From contig CAKRJY010000003.1 in the NCBI GenBank assembly GCA_934352055.1, forward strand, positions 124,001 through 188,000: a stretch of DNA of 64,000 nt, written 5' to 3'. Shown one piece after another: positions 15,192 through 24,473 of this stretch. Source of the DNA: an uncultured Lachnospiraceae bacterium. Lineage in GTDB: Bacteria > Bacillota > Clostridia > Lachnospirales > Lachnospiraceae. Positions within the stretch are counted from its first letter, which is position 1. Each line of letters opens with the position of its first letter. The notes under the pieces are model-generated. The model did no database searches, was not told the DNA's origin, and saw only the letters and a program-made list of their open reading frames with translations. Both the position numbers and the translations under genes were made by a program.

Positions 15192-16184
15192 TTACGATGG
15201 TGCCTCTCCGAATGTATATAATAATTCATCCATGAGATAATATAAATTCAGCGTACAATCTGAATTATATACAATAGAAATAATCGGTTGATTCTGGTCA
15301 TTATAACTGTAAAGAACCAGACAATACCCTGCTTCATATGTAGTTCCGGTCTTACCCCCTATAACGGTAAATCCGGTCGGTGCTTTTTCTTTTCCATTTA
15401 AATAACGATTCGTGGACACCCAGGTCTGTGATTTTGCTTCTCCAGAGACGCCTGTATAACTCACATCATACGACGCACTGCTTATGACTTCTAAAAAAGT
15501 CTCGTTTTGCAGTGCTGCCTGGAAAATCAGATACATATCATAAATTGTAGTATAATGATCGTCCTGATGCAAACCATGTGGTGTGACAAAGTGCGACTGC
15601 GTTGCACCCAGACTTTTTGCTTTTGCATTCATAAGTTTGGCAAAGCCCTCTTCACTGCCACCAATATGTTCGGCAATTGCTATAGCAGCATCATTACCGC
15701 TTCGAAGCATCAATCCATACAACAAATCTTTTAATGTCATCACATCTCCAGCAGCAAGACCTGCAACGGAAGAGTCCGGTGTTTGATCTGCCGCATGCTC
15801 GCTGACCGTAACCATATCACTAAGATTTCCCTGTTCAATGGCCACTAAACAAGTAAGTATCTTTGTTGTACTTGCCGGATACATTCTTCCAAATAAGTTC
15901 TGACCGTAGGTACATTCACCTGTTGCCAGATTAAAAACGCCACCTCCACCGGCAACCTGGGAATCAACTTGATCTATGCCAAAATTATCTTGATCTGTTA
16001 CGCATAAATCATTGCTAAAAAAAGATACATCCGATATGTTATTCACCTTTGTAATTCCATATTGATACGATGTTGTCTCTAAATTGTAGGTTCCTTCATC
16101 TGCATTGTCCTTACCACAAGACACCAATCCCAGGCCAAGAACTGCAATCATCAACATGGAAATGATTTTATCGATACATTTCAC
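15192..16184 (-). CDS. D-alanyl-D-alanine carboxypeptidase lipoprotein (DacF/PBP5 type)
   Basis: A 330-residue low-molecular-weight penicillin-binding protein. The lipobox LGLVSC ends the signal peptide, so the protein is a lipoprotein. The active-site motifs are PASTTKI (SxxK), RSGNDAA (SxN) and GGKTGTT (KTG). It trims the terminal D-Ala from peptidoglycan pentapeptides. GTG 16184, inside the end of mgsA, has GAGGGG 12 bases upstream; an in-frame TTG at 16193 would be only 3 bases from it. The frame overlaps mgsA by 17 bases. Confidence 0.9.
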   Translation of the reverse strand: MKCIDKIISMLMIAVLGLGLVSCGKDNADEGTYNLETTSYQYGITKVNNISDVSFFSNDLCVTDQDNFGIDQVDSQVAGGGGVFNLATGECTYGQNLFGRMYPASTTKILTCLVAIEQGNLSDMVTVSEHAADQTPDSSVAGLAAGDVMTLKDLLYGLMLRSGNDAAIAIAEHIGGSEEGFAKLMNAKAKSLGATQSHFVTPHGLHQDDHYTTIYDMYLIFQAALQNETFLEVISSASYDVSYTGVSGEAKSQTWVSTNRYLNGKEKAPTGFTVIGGKTGTTYEAGYCLVLYSYNDQNQPIISIVYNSDCTLNLYYLMDELLYTFGEAPS

Positions 16185-16563
16185 GCCACTCAAGATCCCC
16201 TCTATCTAAGGATTTAATCAAAAGTTCTGCTGTTGCCAAATTGGTTGCCAACGGAATATTGTTAGCATCACAGCAGCGAACAATCGAATTCACATCCGGT
16301 TCGTGTGACTTCGCCGTCAACGGATCTCGCAAAAAGATGACCAGATCAATTTCATTGTGTTCAATCTGGGCTGCTAATTGCTGTGAGCCTCCCAAATGCC
16401 CCGCCAAATATTTGTGTACAGAAAGATTTGTCACTTCCTCAATAAGTCTTCCTGTTGTTCCTGTCGCAAACAGTTCATTTTTTGATAAAATACCACGATA
16501 TGCAATACAGAAATTCTGCATTAATTTTTTCTTGGAATCATGTGCTACTAAACCGATGTTCAT
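16168..16563 (-). CDS. mgsA: Methylglyoxal synthase
   Basis: A 131-residue MgsA. It converts dihydroxyacetone phosphate to methylglyoxal and phosphate. LVAHDSKK, TGTTG (phosphate loop), the catalytic aspartate region GHLGGSQQ..A, and FLRDPL are all present. The gene sits between rodA and the carboxypeptidase gene, an arrangement seen in many Clostridia next to the min-rodA cluster. The metabolic link with cell shape is unclear and may be only operonic. Confidence 0.94.
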   Translation of the reverse strand: MNIGLVAHDSKKKLMQNFCIAYRGILSKNELFATGTTGRLIEEVTNLSVHKYLAGHLGGSQQLAAQIEHNEIDLVIFLRDPLTAKSHEPDVNSIVRCCDANNIPLATNLATAELLIKSLDRGDLEWREMYR

Positions 16564-16581
16564 AATGCAAGTCCCCCTAAT

Positions 16582-17682
16582 TTAATATTTTTTCGCCTGT
16601 AATCCAACATTTATAACAAATCCCATACCAAAATACATCGTCACCAGTGATGTCAATCCATAACTGACAAACGGAAGCGGTAATCCGGTATTTGGAAAAA
16701 GACCCGTTACTACACAGATATTAACAAAACTTTGAAATCCAACAAGTGCTGCCATGCCGGAACAAATTAGTTTTCCGGAAAGATCTTTTGCAACCTTTGC
16801 TGTCTGTATACATTGATATCCAATAAAGAGTAACAATAATACAATCAAAACCGAACCTATAAATCCCAGTTCTTCACCAGCTACCGCAAAAATAAAATCA
16901 GTGTGTGGTTCTGAAATATAATTACCATTTTTTACGGAATCTACACTTGTATTATAAAGCCCTTTCCCTAAAAACTGACCGGACCCGACCGCCATAATTG
17001 AATTCTGCTGTTGATATGCGGTGGCAGGATAATCTTCCGGCTTAAGCCATGCTAAAATACGTAAACTCTGATAGCCTTCCAAAATGGAACTTCCCTGATT
17101 TACAATGACAAGAAGCAAAATGGCAATCGAAGGAATCGTAATTCCTAAAACAATGCCAACTAACTTATAGCTCAGCCCTGTGATAAACATCATGGATGCA
17201 ATAATCAAAAATGTAACAATTGTCGTAGACAAATCCGGTTCTTTTACAATAAGCGCCAGCGGAACTGCTGCGAGAATCGCTGTCTGAACAATAAATTTGG
17301 GATTGTTAATTTCCTCCTCATTGCGCATCAGATAACTGGAGAAAAATAAAATCAATAAAATTTTACCTAATTCTGATGGCTGAAAACGTATTCCTACGTC
17401 AATCCATCGTGTTGCACCACCGGTATGATCTCCCATAATCAGAACAAGTAATAACAAACCGATGACAGCTAGATAATATAATTTAGAAAATTGTAATACA
17501 AAATCATAGTCTATCAGTGCAACTACACCCATAACAATGATGCCCAAAATCATTCCTAAGATCTGCTTAGATTGATATTCTTCATTCGCACTGCCAATAA
17601 CAAGGATGCCTATAATGGTCAGTGCCAAAATGCCAACAATCAATTTTATATTTAGATTCTTTAATTTGTACGTTCGAAACAT
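16582..17682 (-). CDS. rodA: RodA, SEDS-family peptidoglycan glycosyltransferase
   Basis: A 366-residue SEDS protein with about ten membrane segments. GDHTGGATRWIDVG and, in the large extracellular loop, the conserved EPHTDFIFAVAGEE..G segment are family hallmarks, the latter containing the catalytic aspartate. RodA polymerises lipid II for side-wall synthesis with PBP2. Its place in the operon with mreBCD and the PBP2 gene favours RodA over FtsW. It starts 3 bases after the minD stop, where a minE gene stands in many Clostridia. Confidence 0.93.
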   Translation of the reverse strand: MFRTYKLKNLNIKLIVGILALTIIGILVIGSANEEYQSKQILGMILGIIVMGVVALIDYDFVLQFSKLYYLAVIGLLLLVLIMGDHTGGATRWIDVGIRFQPSELGKILLILFFSSYLMRNEEEINNPKFIVQTAILAAVPLALIVKEPDLSTTIVTFLIIASMMFITGLSYKLVGIVLGITIPSIAILLLVIVNQGSSILEGYQSLRILAWLKPEDYPATAYQQQNSIMAVGSGQFLGKGLYNTSVDSVKNGNYISEPHTDFIFAVAGEELGFIGSVLIVLLLLFIGYQCIQTAKVAKDLSGKLICSGMAALVGFQSFVNICVVTGLFPNTGLPLPFVSYGLTSLVTMYFGMGFVINVGLQAKKY

Positions 17683-17685
17683 AAT

Positions 17686-18405
17686 CTACTCTCTTTTATT
17701 TTCCATCTCTGGTTGCTGTAACAGCATTTTACATAGTGATGTCACTGGTTTGTGATTCACCGGCAATGACCTCATAGAAAGGTTTCTTTCTTGTAATCTT
17801 GGAATAATACAAACACTCTCTGCCCGGTAAATCTGTCTGCCAAAATCTTGCAAATCTGCAAATTGCTTTCTACTGCCCAGCGAACGATTCACCTGATTAA
17901 ACACCAAACGCGTCCGTATATGATTTTGCTCCAATATATGTTCGAATGTCAACGCATCCGATAATGATGTTTCTGTTAATGTTGTCACTAGTAAACACTG
18001 CTTCATCCATGGGAGCATCGTCTGGTGTACCGGTGTAATACCAGCCGGTGTATCAATCAAAATGATATCAAATTGTTGTTTTAACTTTGTTAATAAAGCT
18101 AAAAATGCTTCTTCCTGTAATTTAAAATCATAATTCTTACTTCCCGGCATAATATAAAGCGTACGCGTTTCGTTTAGCGGCAACAAAGCCTGCCGATAAG
18201 AGCAAACACCAGAAAGAACATCCACCAAATTATAAATGATTTTATTTTCCAAATGAAAATATAAGTCCAGGTTTCTTAGTCCGAAGTCTGTATCCAACAT
18301 GACAACGGTCTTATCCATGCGTGCGAATTGTGTTCCAAGCATGGCGCATAACGTTGTTTTACCAACACCGCCTTTGCCGGAAGCAACCATAATGACTTCG
18401 CTCAC
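17686..18405 (-). CDS. minD: Septum site-determining ATPase MinD
   Basis: A 239-residue ParA/MinD ATPase with the deviant Walker A GKGGVGKTT (residues 10-18), DTDFGLRNLDL and Walker B IILIDTPAGI. It partners MinC to block division near the poles. It is about 25 residues shorter than typical MinD, and the C-terminus (CKMLLQQPEMENKRE) lacks a clear amphipathic membrane-targeting helix. The stretch after Walker B is also diverged (TTLTETSLSDAL in place of TTPEISAVRDAD). GTG 18405 has AAGGAG upstream. minC is 16 bases upstream. Confidence 0.88.
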   Translation of the reverse strand: MSEVIMVASGKGGVGKTTLCAMLGTQFARMDKTVVMLDTDFGLRNLDLYFHLENKIIYNLVDVLSGVCSYRQALLPLNETRTLYIMPGSKNYDFKLQEEAFLALLTKLKQQFDIILIDTPAGITPVHQTMLPWMKQCLLVTTLTETSLSDALTFEHILEQNHIRTRLVFNQVNRSLGSRKQFADLQDFGRQIYRAESVCIIPRLQERNLSMRSLPVNHKPVTSLCKMLLQQPEMENKRE

Positions 18406-18421
18406 ACCTTTACTCCTTATA

Positions 18422-19102
18422 CTATAAATGTTTTAGTAGTCCACTTCGAAGAGGTTCTGCCAAAAGCTCATGTTCCCAGACAACAACTGCATAAGGTTCA
18501 CTATCACTCTTTCTAGAACGCAAGGACCATTTGTTTGCCACATTCACCTCTCCAGATATAGAACCAATCTGCAGATGTGCTGCATTGATCTGATTTGCCG
18601 TGATGTAGCATTTGTTATCCTTTGGAAATCCGGCGTAAACACTGCCATCTATACTTCCCATAACAATAACATTCCCTGCTGCCTGAACACTTGCTTTTGA
18701 TTTCACATCACCTAAAATGACAATGCTTCCATCCGATTGCACAACATCTTTCTTTGTTACACTACCCATAATAATTTTAGCATTCTCATAAATATTTTCA
18801 TAGTAAAATCTGTCGATTTTTTCCATCATTTCGATATTCTTTAATTCATTGTTCTCTTCAATCAAAGAAATCGTAATATCTGAGTTTAATTGAATGGCTT
18901 CTACAATAACAGCTGCTTCTTCTGCGCTGATTGTTCGTCCTTCTAAAGACAACACCAATGTTGCATTTCCAAAAAAACTGCGTGACATTGCAAATTTTTT
19001 ACAAATATCCCGTACCAACTGTTCAAAAGCAATATCACGATTCAATACCAGTGTCAAACCGTGGGCGCTACTTTTTATTACAACAGAATCTTTGGCTGCC
19101 AT
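18422..19102 (-). CDS. minC: Septum site-determining protein MinC
   Basis: A 226-residue MinC. An N-terminal FtsZ-inhibiting domain (residues 1-100) is followed by a C-terminal beta-helix with the signatures GDVKSKASVQAAGNVIVMGSIDG and AGFPKD, which dimerises and binds MinD. GGAGGAG precedes ATG 19102. It lies between the PBP2 gene and minD in the cell-shape operon. Confidence 0.92.
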   Translation of the reverse strand: MAAKDSVVIKSSAHGLTLVLNRDIAFEQLVRDICKKFAMSRSFFGNATLVLSLEGRTISAEEAAVIVEAIQLNSDITISLIEENNELKNIEMMEKIDRFYYENIYENAKIIMGSVTKKDVVQSDGSIVILGDVKSKASVQAAGNVIVMGSIDGSVYAGFPKDNKCYITANQINAAHLQIGSISGEVNVANKWSLRSRKSDSEPYAVVVWEHELLAEPLRSGLLKHL

Positions 19103-19128
19103 AAAATCTCCTCCTGACCGAAATACTG

Positions 19129-21981
19129 TTAATCGGTTACGCTATTTGTCGTTGTCTGTGTATTGGCACCATTTTCTGAAATATTCTCAAGTGTCTTTTC
19201 ACCAAAATAATAAGACATGATTTCTGCAGCAACGACCGATGCATTACTGGAACCATAACCATGTGCAATACGTGTTGCAACAGCAATTTGTGGATCTGTA
19301 TATGGCGCATACCCAACAAATAACGCATGGTTTGGTCGTAACAGGGACTCCTGGGCAGTACCGGTTTTACCAGCTGCCTGTACTTGCGTATTACTAAACG
19401 CCGATAAATCTTCTACTACCATACGCAAGCCGGAATTTAATGTATTCCACTCATCACTTGAAAGCGCTGTTATCTGATTTTTCACAGATGGCTCATATGT
19501 TGCAACGGTATTGCCACTTGCCGGATCTTCCACATGATCCAGTAATGTCAGATTGTATACGGTACCACGGTTTGCAACAGCTGTCACATAACGAGCCAGT
19601 GAAATCGTTGTAAAGTTGTTATCTGACTGACCAATGGCAGCCATAACAGGGAATTCCGTTGCTGGCGTTGGTTTTGATTCTTCAATCTCCACACCGGTTT
19701 TGGAATCTAGTCCATACATAGATGCATATTTGGATAATTTTTCAATACCTGTCGCATCATTATAACTGTTGCCCCCTGCCAAATCATAGCCAACTTCATA
19801 GAAGAAATAGTTACAAGAATGGCGGAGTGCTTCTGCAACATTAATGGAACCATGTGTTCCACGTGGATAAATCCAACATTCCGGTTTATTGCTGACTTTT
19901 TCAAATTTACCCAAATCTACTATCTGGGTAGACGTTGTAATTACATTTTCTGCAAGACCTGCTGTGGCACTGACAATTTTGTAAGTAGAACCCGGAGCTG
20001 TTTTTTGCTGCGTTGCATGATTGTAAAGTGGTTCTGACTGACTGGTTGTCAAATAACTGTAATAGGAAGAATCCACTGAATTTGCGAGCTTATTGTTATC
20101 ATATCCCGGATAAGAGACGCATGCCAATGTCTCCCCCGTCTTAGGATCGATGACAACAGCAGATCCCGAGCACGGATCCAGTCCCAACTGACCCGGCGTG
20201 ATTTCTAAGTTCTTGATTTTATCTAGTACAAAACTATATGCAGAAATACCACCGGACAAAAGTGCATCATGTGTCGCATCGTCTGCCGGCAAAACGCCCT
20301 GCTCGTATAACAATGCACACAGTTGATTTCCTGAAATCATATCCTGCTGTAGTACATACTTATAGACTAGTTTTTCAAAAGAGCTGTCTGTCTTTAACTG
20401 TTCTATAACATAGTCAATCAAACGGGCATACAATTCATCCGTATCCACATATTTTGTTTCTTTTGCATAGGTTGTTATATCAATCCAGTTATTTTCAATG
20501 GCATAGAGCAAATATTCATTCACGCTCAAAGTTTCACTCGTCCATTTTGTCTGCATTTCATCAGAAGCATCAATGGCATCTTTATCAAAAACACCTTTCT
20601 TCTTCAAATAAGTAACGATAAATGTATCATAATCCTGATATTCCTCAGGAAGATCCTTATAAACCGTGCCACTTGTTGAGGCTAATTGCGAACGCAACTG
20701 CGCCAATACATCGGCTTCTTTTCTATCATATGCGCTCTTTACCGCACGTTCTGTATCTGTCGCATCTGCATCAGAAAAATGTGCCGTATCAATCAGATTA
20801 TTGTTGATAAATGAATAATATACATCATACACAGGAATCATAATGTCGGATTCTTCTCCTGTTGTATGGAACGTTTTTATATTAGCTATCTTTGAATAGA
20901 CAATACTGGCAATTTCTTTTTCAAGAGCACGATATGTTGCTTCCTGCAAATCTTTATCGATTGACAAATAAACATCATCCCCGGAAACCGGCTCTTTATA
21001 ATCAGATACCTGAATAAGATTTCCTACGCTGTCGACATACAGTTTTTGTTGTCCTTTTGTTCCGGACAGATAATCATTCATCACCTGTTCCATACCGGAT
21101 TTTCCCACAACATCGGTCAATTCCACGGAATCGTCTTCTTTTTTCTTTTCATTGTATTCATCCGTCGATATAGTTCCTGTATAACCAATAATATGAGCAA
21201 AGTACTCGCTGTCGACATATTTTCGGATGGATGTTTCCTTGATATCCACGCCAGTCAATTCATTGCTGTTCTCTTTGATATAAGCAACAGATTCGTCACT
21301 CACATTACTGGCGATTGTCGTAGCAATATATTTCTGATAACTGTTTTGTCCAATGTTATAACGGACAATACATATCTTATAACGCATTTCCGCATCATAT
21401 TTGTCAGAGATATCATAGCGTGTATCGCCCATCAGATACTCCATAATCTGATCCGGTGTTGCACTTGCTTCGTCAAGTTTTAACTTATCATTATACGTAA
21501 GGTCATCAATGCTGGCATAGCCAAACACATCCGCACGAAAGCGTTGTAATGCTGTGCCGGCAGATGCTACAAATTCATATTGACCGGAAGATGATCTGAT
21601 AATACCAAAATTATTATCAATACTATCTCCGTTCGCCTCAATATGCGTAATGATTTCTGCAATATCTGCGTTCATTTTCTCATTACGTTCTTTTTTTGTA
21701 TTGTAACTACCACTATCTTCAATTGTGATTGCATATGCCAATTCATTATAGGCAAGTAATTTTCCATTACGATCGTAAATATTACCACGTGTTGCCGGAA
21801 TTGTTTCGTCCTTTTCAACAGTCAGATCATAATTTGCCTGATAATCTGCGCCACGCACAATCTGTAACACAAAAAGGCGGATGGTCAGAATGGAAGAAAA
21901 TAATACCATCACAGACATCAATACACGCAAACGTGATGTAAATATGCGATTAACAAAAAAATCTTTTATTTGCTCAAACAA
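19129..21981 (-). CDS. mrdA: Penicillin-binding protein 2 (elongation transpeptidase), unusually large
   Basis: About 950 residues. An N-terminal anchor (VLMSVMVLFSSILTIRLFVLQ) is followed by the PBP dimerisation domain starting ATRGNIYDRNGKLLA, then the transpeptidase domain with PGSTYK (SxxK, near 650), HSCN (SxN) and AGKTGTA (KTG, near 855). It crosslinks side-wall peptidoglycan with RodA. Canonical PBP2 is 600-700 residues; the excess lies mainly between about 340 and 600, in polar, helix-rich sequence. TTG 21981 overlaps the mreD stop and has AAAGGAG 11 bases upstream; the frame could open at TTG 22014, but that start has no ribosome-binding site. Confidence 0.9.
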   Translation of the reverse strand: MFEQIKDFFVNRIFTSRLRVLMSVMVLFSSILTIRLFVLQIVRGADYQANYDLTVEKDETIPATRGNIYDRNGKLLAYNELAYAITIEDSGSYNTKKERNEKMNADIAEIITHIEANGDSIDNNFGIIRSSSGQYEFVASAGTALQRFRADVFGYASIDDLTYNDKLKLDEASATPDQIMEYLMGDTRYDISDKYDAEMRYKICIVRYNIGQNSYQKYIATTIASNVSDESVAYIKENSNELTGVDIKETSIRKYVDSEYFAHIIGYTGTISTDEYNEKKKEDDSVELTDVVGKSGMEQVMNDYLSGTKGQQKLYVDSVGNLIQVSDYKEPVSGDDVYLSIDKDLQEATYRALEKEIASIVYSKIANIKTFHTTGEESDIMIPVYDVYYSFINNNLIDTAHFSDADATDTERAVKSAYDRKEADVLAQLRSQLASTSGTVYKDLPEEYQDYDTFIVTYLKKKGVFDKDAIDASDEMQTKWTSETLSVNEYLLYAIENNWIDITTYAKETKYVDTDELYARLIDYVIEQLKTDSSFEKLVYKYVLQQDMISGNQLCALLYEQGVLPADDATHDALLSGGISAYSFVLDKIKNLEITPGQLGLDPCSGSAVVIDPKTGETLACVSYPGYDNNKLANSVDSSYYSYLTTSQSEPLYNHATQQKTAPGSTYKIVSATAGLAENVITTSTQIVDLGKFEKVSNKPECWIYPRGTHGSINVAEALRHSCNYFFYEVGYDLAGGNSYNDATGIEKLSKYASMYGLDSKTGVEIEESKPTPATEFPVMAAIGQSDNNFTTISLARYVTAVANRGTVYNLTLLDHVEDPASGNTVATYEPSVKNQITALSSDEWNTLNSGLRMVVEDLSAFSNTQVQAAGKTGTAQESLLRPNHALFVGYAPYTDPQIAVATRIAHGYGSSNASVVAAEIMSYYFGEKTLENISENGANTQTTTNSVTD

Positions 21982-22510
21982 GTTTTCTTGCACTCCTTTT
22001 ATTTTCTTTGTCAAATCTCTGATTGATCTTTAAAATTACATAATAAATTGGAATCGCAACCAAAATGGTATAGACTGCTTCCGGTAAAATCACATTCGTC
22101 AAATAGAACAAAAAGTCATATTTGCCGCGAAGCAAAAATAACAAGACAAAAATCACCACACCATATATCACATCACTCAACCCAATCAGCACAAGTGGCA
22201 ATTTGATATCATCACCAAAAAATAGCTTTTTAAAAAGACCACACAAAAAGCCTAAATACAAGTATATAATGGCATAAAAGCCAAAATTTGTTCCACTAAA
22301 AAAATCCAACAGAAGTCCACTAAAAAAGCCAATGATCATCCCCTGCTTTCGTCCCCGCATAAGTCCAAAAGAAGTAATGATAATCACCATGATATTGGGT
22401 GTAACTCCTGCTAATTGCATTCTTGGAAAAATAGATGTCTGCAAGAGGAAACCAACAATTACAATACCTACAATCACAAGAATATATTTCACTGTACTCT
22501 TGATTTCCAT
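21974..22510 (-). CDS. mreD: Rod shape-determining protein MreD
   Basis: A 178-residue hydrophobic protein with five or six membrane segments and the MreD pattern (PRMQLAGVTPNIMVIIITSFGLMRG, then GLLLDFFSG near the middle). MreD is part of the elongasome with MreC, RodA and PBP2. Its ATG overlaps the mreC stop (TAATG) and its end overlaps the PBP2 start, so the three genes are translationally coupled. Confidence 0.9.
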   Translation of the reverse strand: MEIKSTVKYILVIVGIVIVGFLLQTSIFPRMQLAGVTPNIMVIIITSFGLMRGRKQGMIIGFFSGLLLDFFSGTNFGFYAIIYLYLGFLCGLFKKLFFGDDIKLPLVLIGLSDVIYGVVIFVLLFLLRGKYDFLFYLTNVILPEAVYTILVAIPIYYVILKINQRFDKENKRSARKLV

Positions 22511-23367
22511 TATTTTTTACCCGTTTCCTTTAACTGTGTAATAACAAGTACATCCTGTAAATGCTTAAAATCAACAACTGGTGTGATTTTACCGGATTTT
22601 GTCAGATTGTTGTTATCATCGGTTACTTCTGTTACATAACCAATCAAAAGTCCCGGCAGATATTTATCACTGATATTACTTGTAATCACAGATTCTCCTG
22701 TGCTAACTTTATGATCCACATCTTCTAAATTTGAAAACAAGATCATGTTAGATTCGGTCATTGATTTTAAATTTCCGGAAACAATACAATTGTCATTTGT
22801 CGATAACATCATTCCACTGACATTGCTATTATCATCAATAATCGAACGTACTACCGCATAATTTTTTCCGACATCTGTGACAATACCAACGAGACCACTG
22901 CCAGCTATAACATTCATATCGGCCTTGATGCCATCTTTAGAACCTTTATCAATCGTAAACGTGCTAAACCAATTGCTGGTTCCTTTTGCAATCACATGTG
23001 CACCGGTTGTCTTATAATCAGCATAATTCTGATCCAGATCATAAAGTTCACGCAATGTATCCAGTTCCGACTGTTGCAGTCTGGTATTGGTCAGTTGTGT
23101 AGAAAGTTCGTCAATTTTTTCCTGCAACTGTTCATTCTCCGCAATCAGCTGTTCTTTTGTCTTTGTGTCATCATTGCTGATGGAAATCGATTCACCCACA
23201 TAATCCAGACCTTTTTGCATCGGCACAAACACATAATTACAAATGGTTCGTACCGGTTCTCCAGAATAGCCTGTTGCATATCCGGCAAACAATAACATGA
23301 TACAAATCACCGTCAAAAGCAATAAAATATATTTACTTGGCAAAAAAGATCTTCCTCTGCGCTTCAT
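22510..23367 (-). CDS. mreC: Rod shape-determining protein MreC
   Basis: A 285-residue bitopic protein. One N-terminal membrane segment (ILLLLTVICIMLLFAGYATGY) is followed by a coiled coil (about 70-110, EQLIAENEQLQEKIDELS) and the MreC beta-barrel domain (VIAKGTSNWFSTFTIDKGS.DGI.ADMNV, SGLVGIV). It links the MreB filaments to PBP2. AGGAA precedes the ATG; mreB ends 13 bases upstream. Confidence 0.93.
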   Translation of the reverse strand: MKRRGRSFLPSKYILLLLTVICIMLLFAGYATGYSGEPVRTICNYVFVPMQKGLDYVGESISISNDDTKTKEQLIAENEQLQEKIDELSTQLTNTRLQQSELDTLRELYDLDQNYADYKTTGAHVIAKGTSNWFSTFTIDKGSKDGIKADMNVIAGSGLVGIVTDVGKNYAVVRSIIDDNSNVSGMMLSTNDNCIVSGNLKSMTESNMILFSNLEDVDHKVSTGESVITSNISDKYLPGLLIGYVTEVTDDNNNLTKSGKITPVVDFKHLQDVLVITQLKETGKK

Positions 23368-23380
23368 AAATTCCTACCTT

Positions 23381-24394
23381 TTATTTAAAAATTCTTGTTC
23401 GCATACTATAACCAAATCTCTTGTATTTGGTATCTGTCAATACTTTAGAAAGGCCCAGTACGGTCGTTTCTTTTGCATGCTCACTTACATTAACCTTAAT
23501 ATTTGTCACTTCTGTGAACAGTTCCGCCAAATCTGCAATAGCTGCACTTCCTCCGGTTAAATAAATACCAGAATATACGATATCTTTTGCAAGCTCCGGT
23601 GGAACTCTCTCTAAAATCATTTTTATGGAATTGCAGAGACTCTCCAGATCACTTTTCATACCATCATATACGGTAGATGCCAAAACTTCCATTTCGATTG
23701 GAAGTCCACTGACAACATCGCGACCTACCACTGTCATAGATGCTTCTTTCCCTGGAACTGCACTACCAATATTTTCTTTTAACTGACAAGCTGTTTTACG
23801 TCCAATCAAAAGATTAAATTTACGTTTCATATGTGTAACGATAGCATCATCTAAGTGATTGCCACCAAACGGAAGTAATTCAGTAAGCACTAATCCACCC
23901 AAAGAAATGACAGAGATTTCTGTTGTATCTGCGCCAAAATCAACCACCATAATACCAGTCGGTTCTGTAATATCAAGATCCATACCGAGCGCATCTGCTA
24001 GTGGTTTTTCACATAATAACACACTATGTGGCTTTGTCTTAGAACGGGCAAACATATCATAAAATGCCTTCTTCTCCACTTCTGTGATATCTGTAGGTAC
24101 CGCAACTACGATATCTGCGCCTTTGATTCTTGCCTTCGCCTTCTTTTCCAATACTTCAAACAACATTGTCTGCATATTATCAAAATCAGCGATCACACCA
24201 CTTACAATTGGAAAAGATACCGAAATGGTCTCCGGTGCTTTTTCATACATAGAATATGCATCATCTCCATATGCATACATCTGATCTTTATCTACAATAG
24301 CAATGGTATTTTTAACATTTATAATCTCACTATTGTTGCTGCTATAAATTTTAAGGTTATTTGTTCCCATATCAATTCCATATGAATTGCTCAT
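23381..24394 (-). CDS. mreB: Rod shape-determining protein MreB
   Basis: A 337-residue actin-like ATPase. The phosphate-1 motif is GIDMGTNNLKIY, GVIADFD follows, the phosphate-2 region is VVDFGADTTEISVISLGG, and the adenosine motif is GIYLTGGSA. MreB filaments direct lateral wall synthesis. The usual EPSVVA segment after phosphate-1 reads KNTIAIV here, so this is a diverged MreB or Mbl-type paralogue. ATG 24394 follows GGAGG; an in-frame ATG upstream (24421) has none. It heads the operon and has its own promoter. Confidence 0.9.
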   Translation of the reverse strand: MSNSYGIDMGTNNLKIYSSNNSEIINVKNTIAIVDKDQMYAYGDDAYSMYEKAPETISVSFPIVSGVIADFDNMQTMLFEVLEKKAKARIKGADIVVAVPTDITEVEKKAFYDMFARSKTKPHSVLLCEKPLADALGMDLDITEPTGIMVVDFGADTTEISVISLGGLVLTELLPFGGNHLDDAIVTHMKRKFNLLIGRKTACQLKENIGSAVPGKEASMTVVGRDVVSGLPIEMEVLASTVYDGMKSDLESLCNSIKMILERVPPELAKDIVYSGIYLTGGSAAIADLAELFTEVTNIKVNVSEHAKETTVLGLSKVLTDTKYKRFGYSMRTRIFK

Positions 24395-24444
24395 TTGTTT
24401 TTCCTCCGTTGCCTTTATCAAATCGTTTACGGCTACATTACTTT

Positions 24445-24473
24445 ATATTAGCATAATTACATACCCTTAACAA
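24445..24473 (-). promoter_or_regulatory. Promoter of the mreBCD-PBP2-minCD-rodA operon
   Basis: Read leftward, TTGTTA (24468-24473) and TAATAT (24445-24450) are 17 bases apart with an extended TGC before the -10. The -35 lies in the 3' end of the upstream lyase gene, so the cell-shape operon can be transcribed independently. Confidence 0.6.

Noticed and set aside
21046..21483. A 145-codon + strand frame opposite the PBP2 gene
   Set aside because: Composition of a reverse-strand shadow; no ribosome-binding site.
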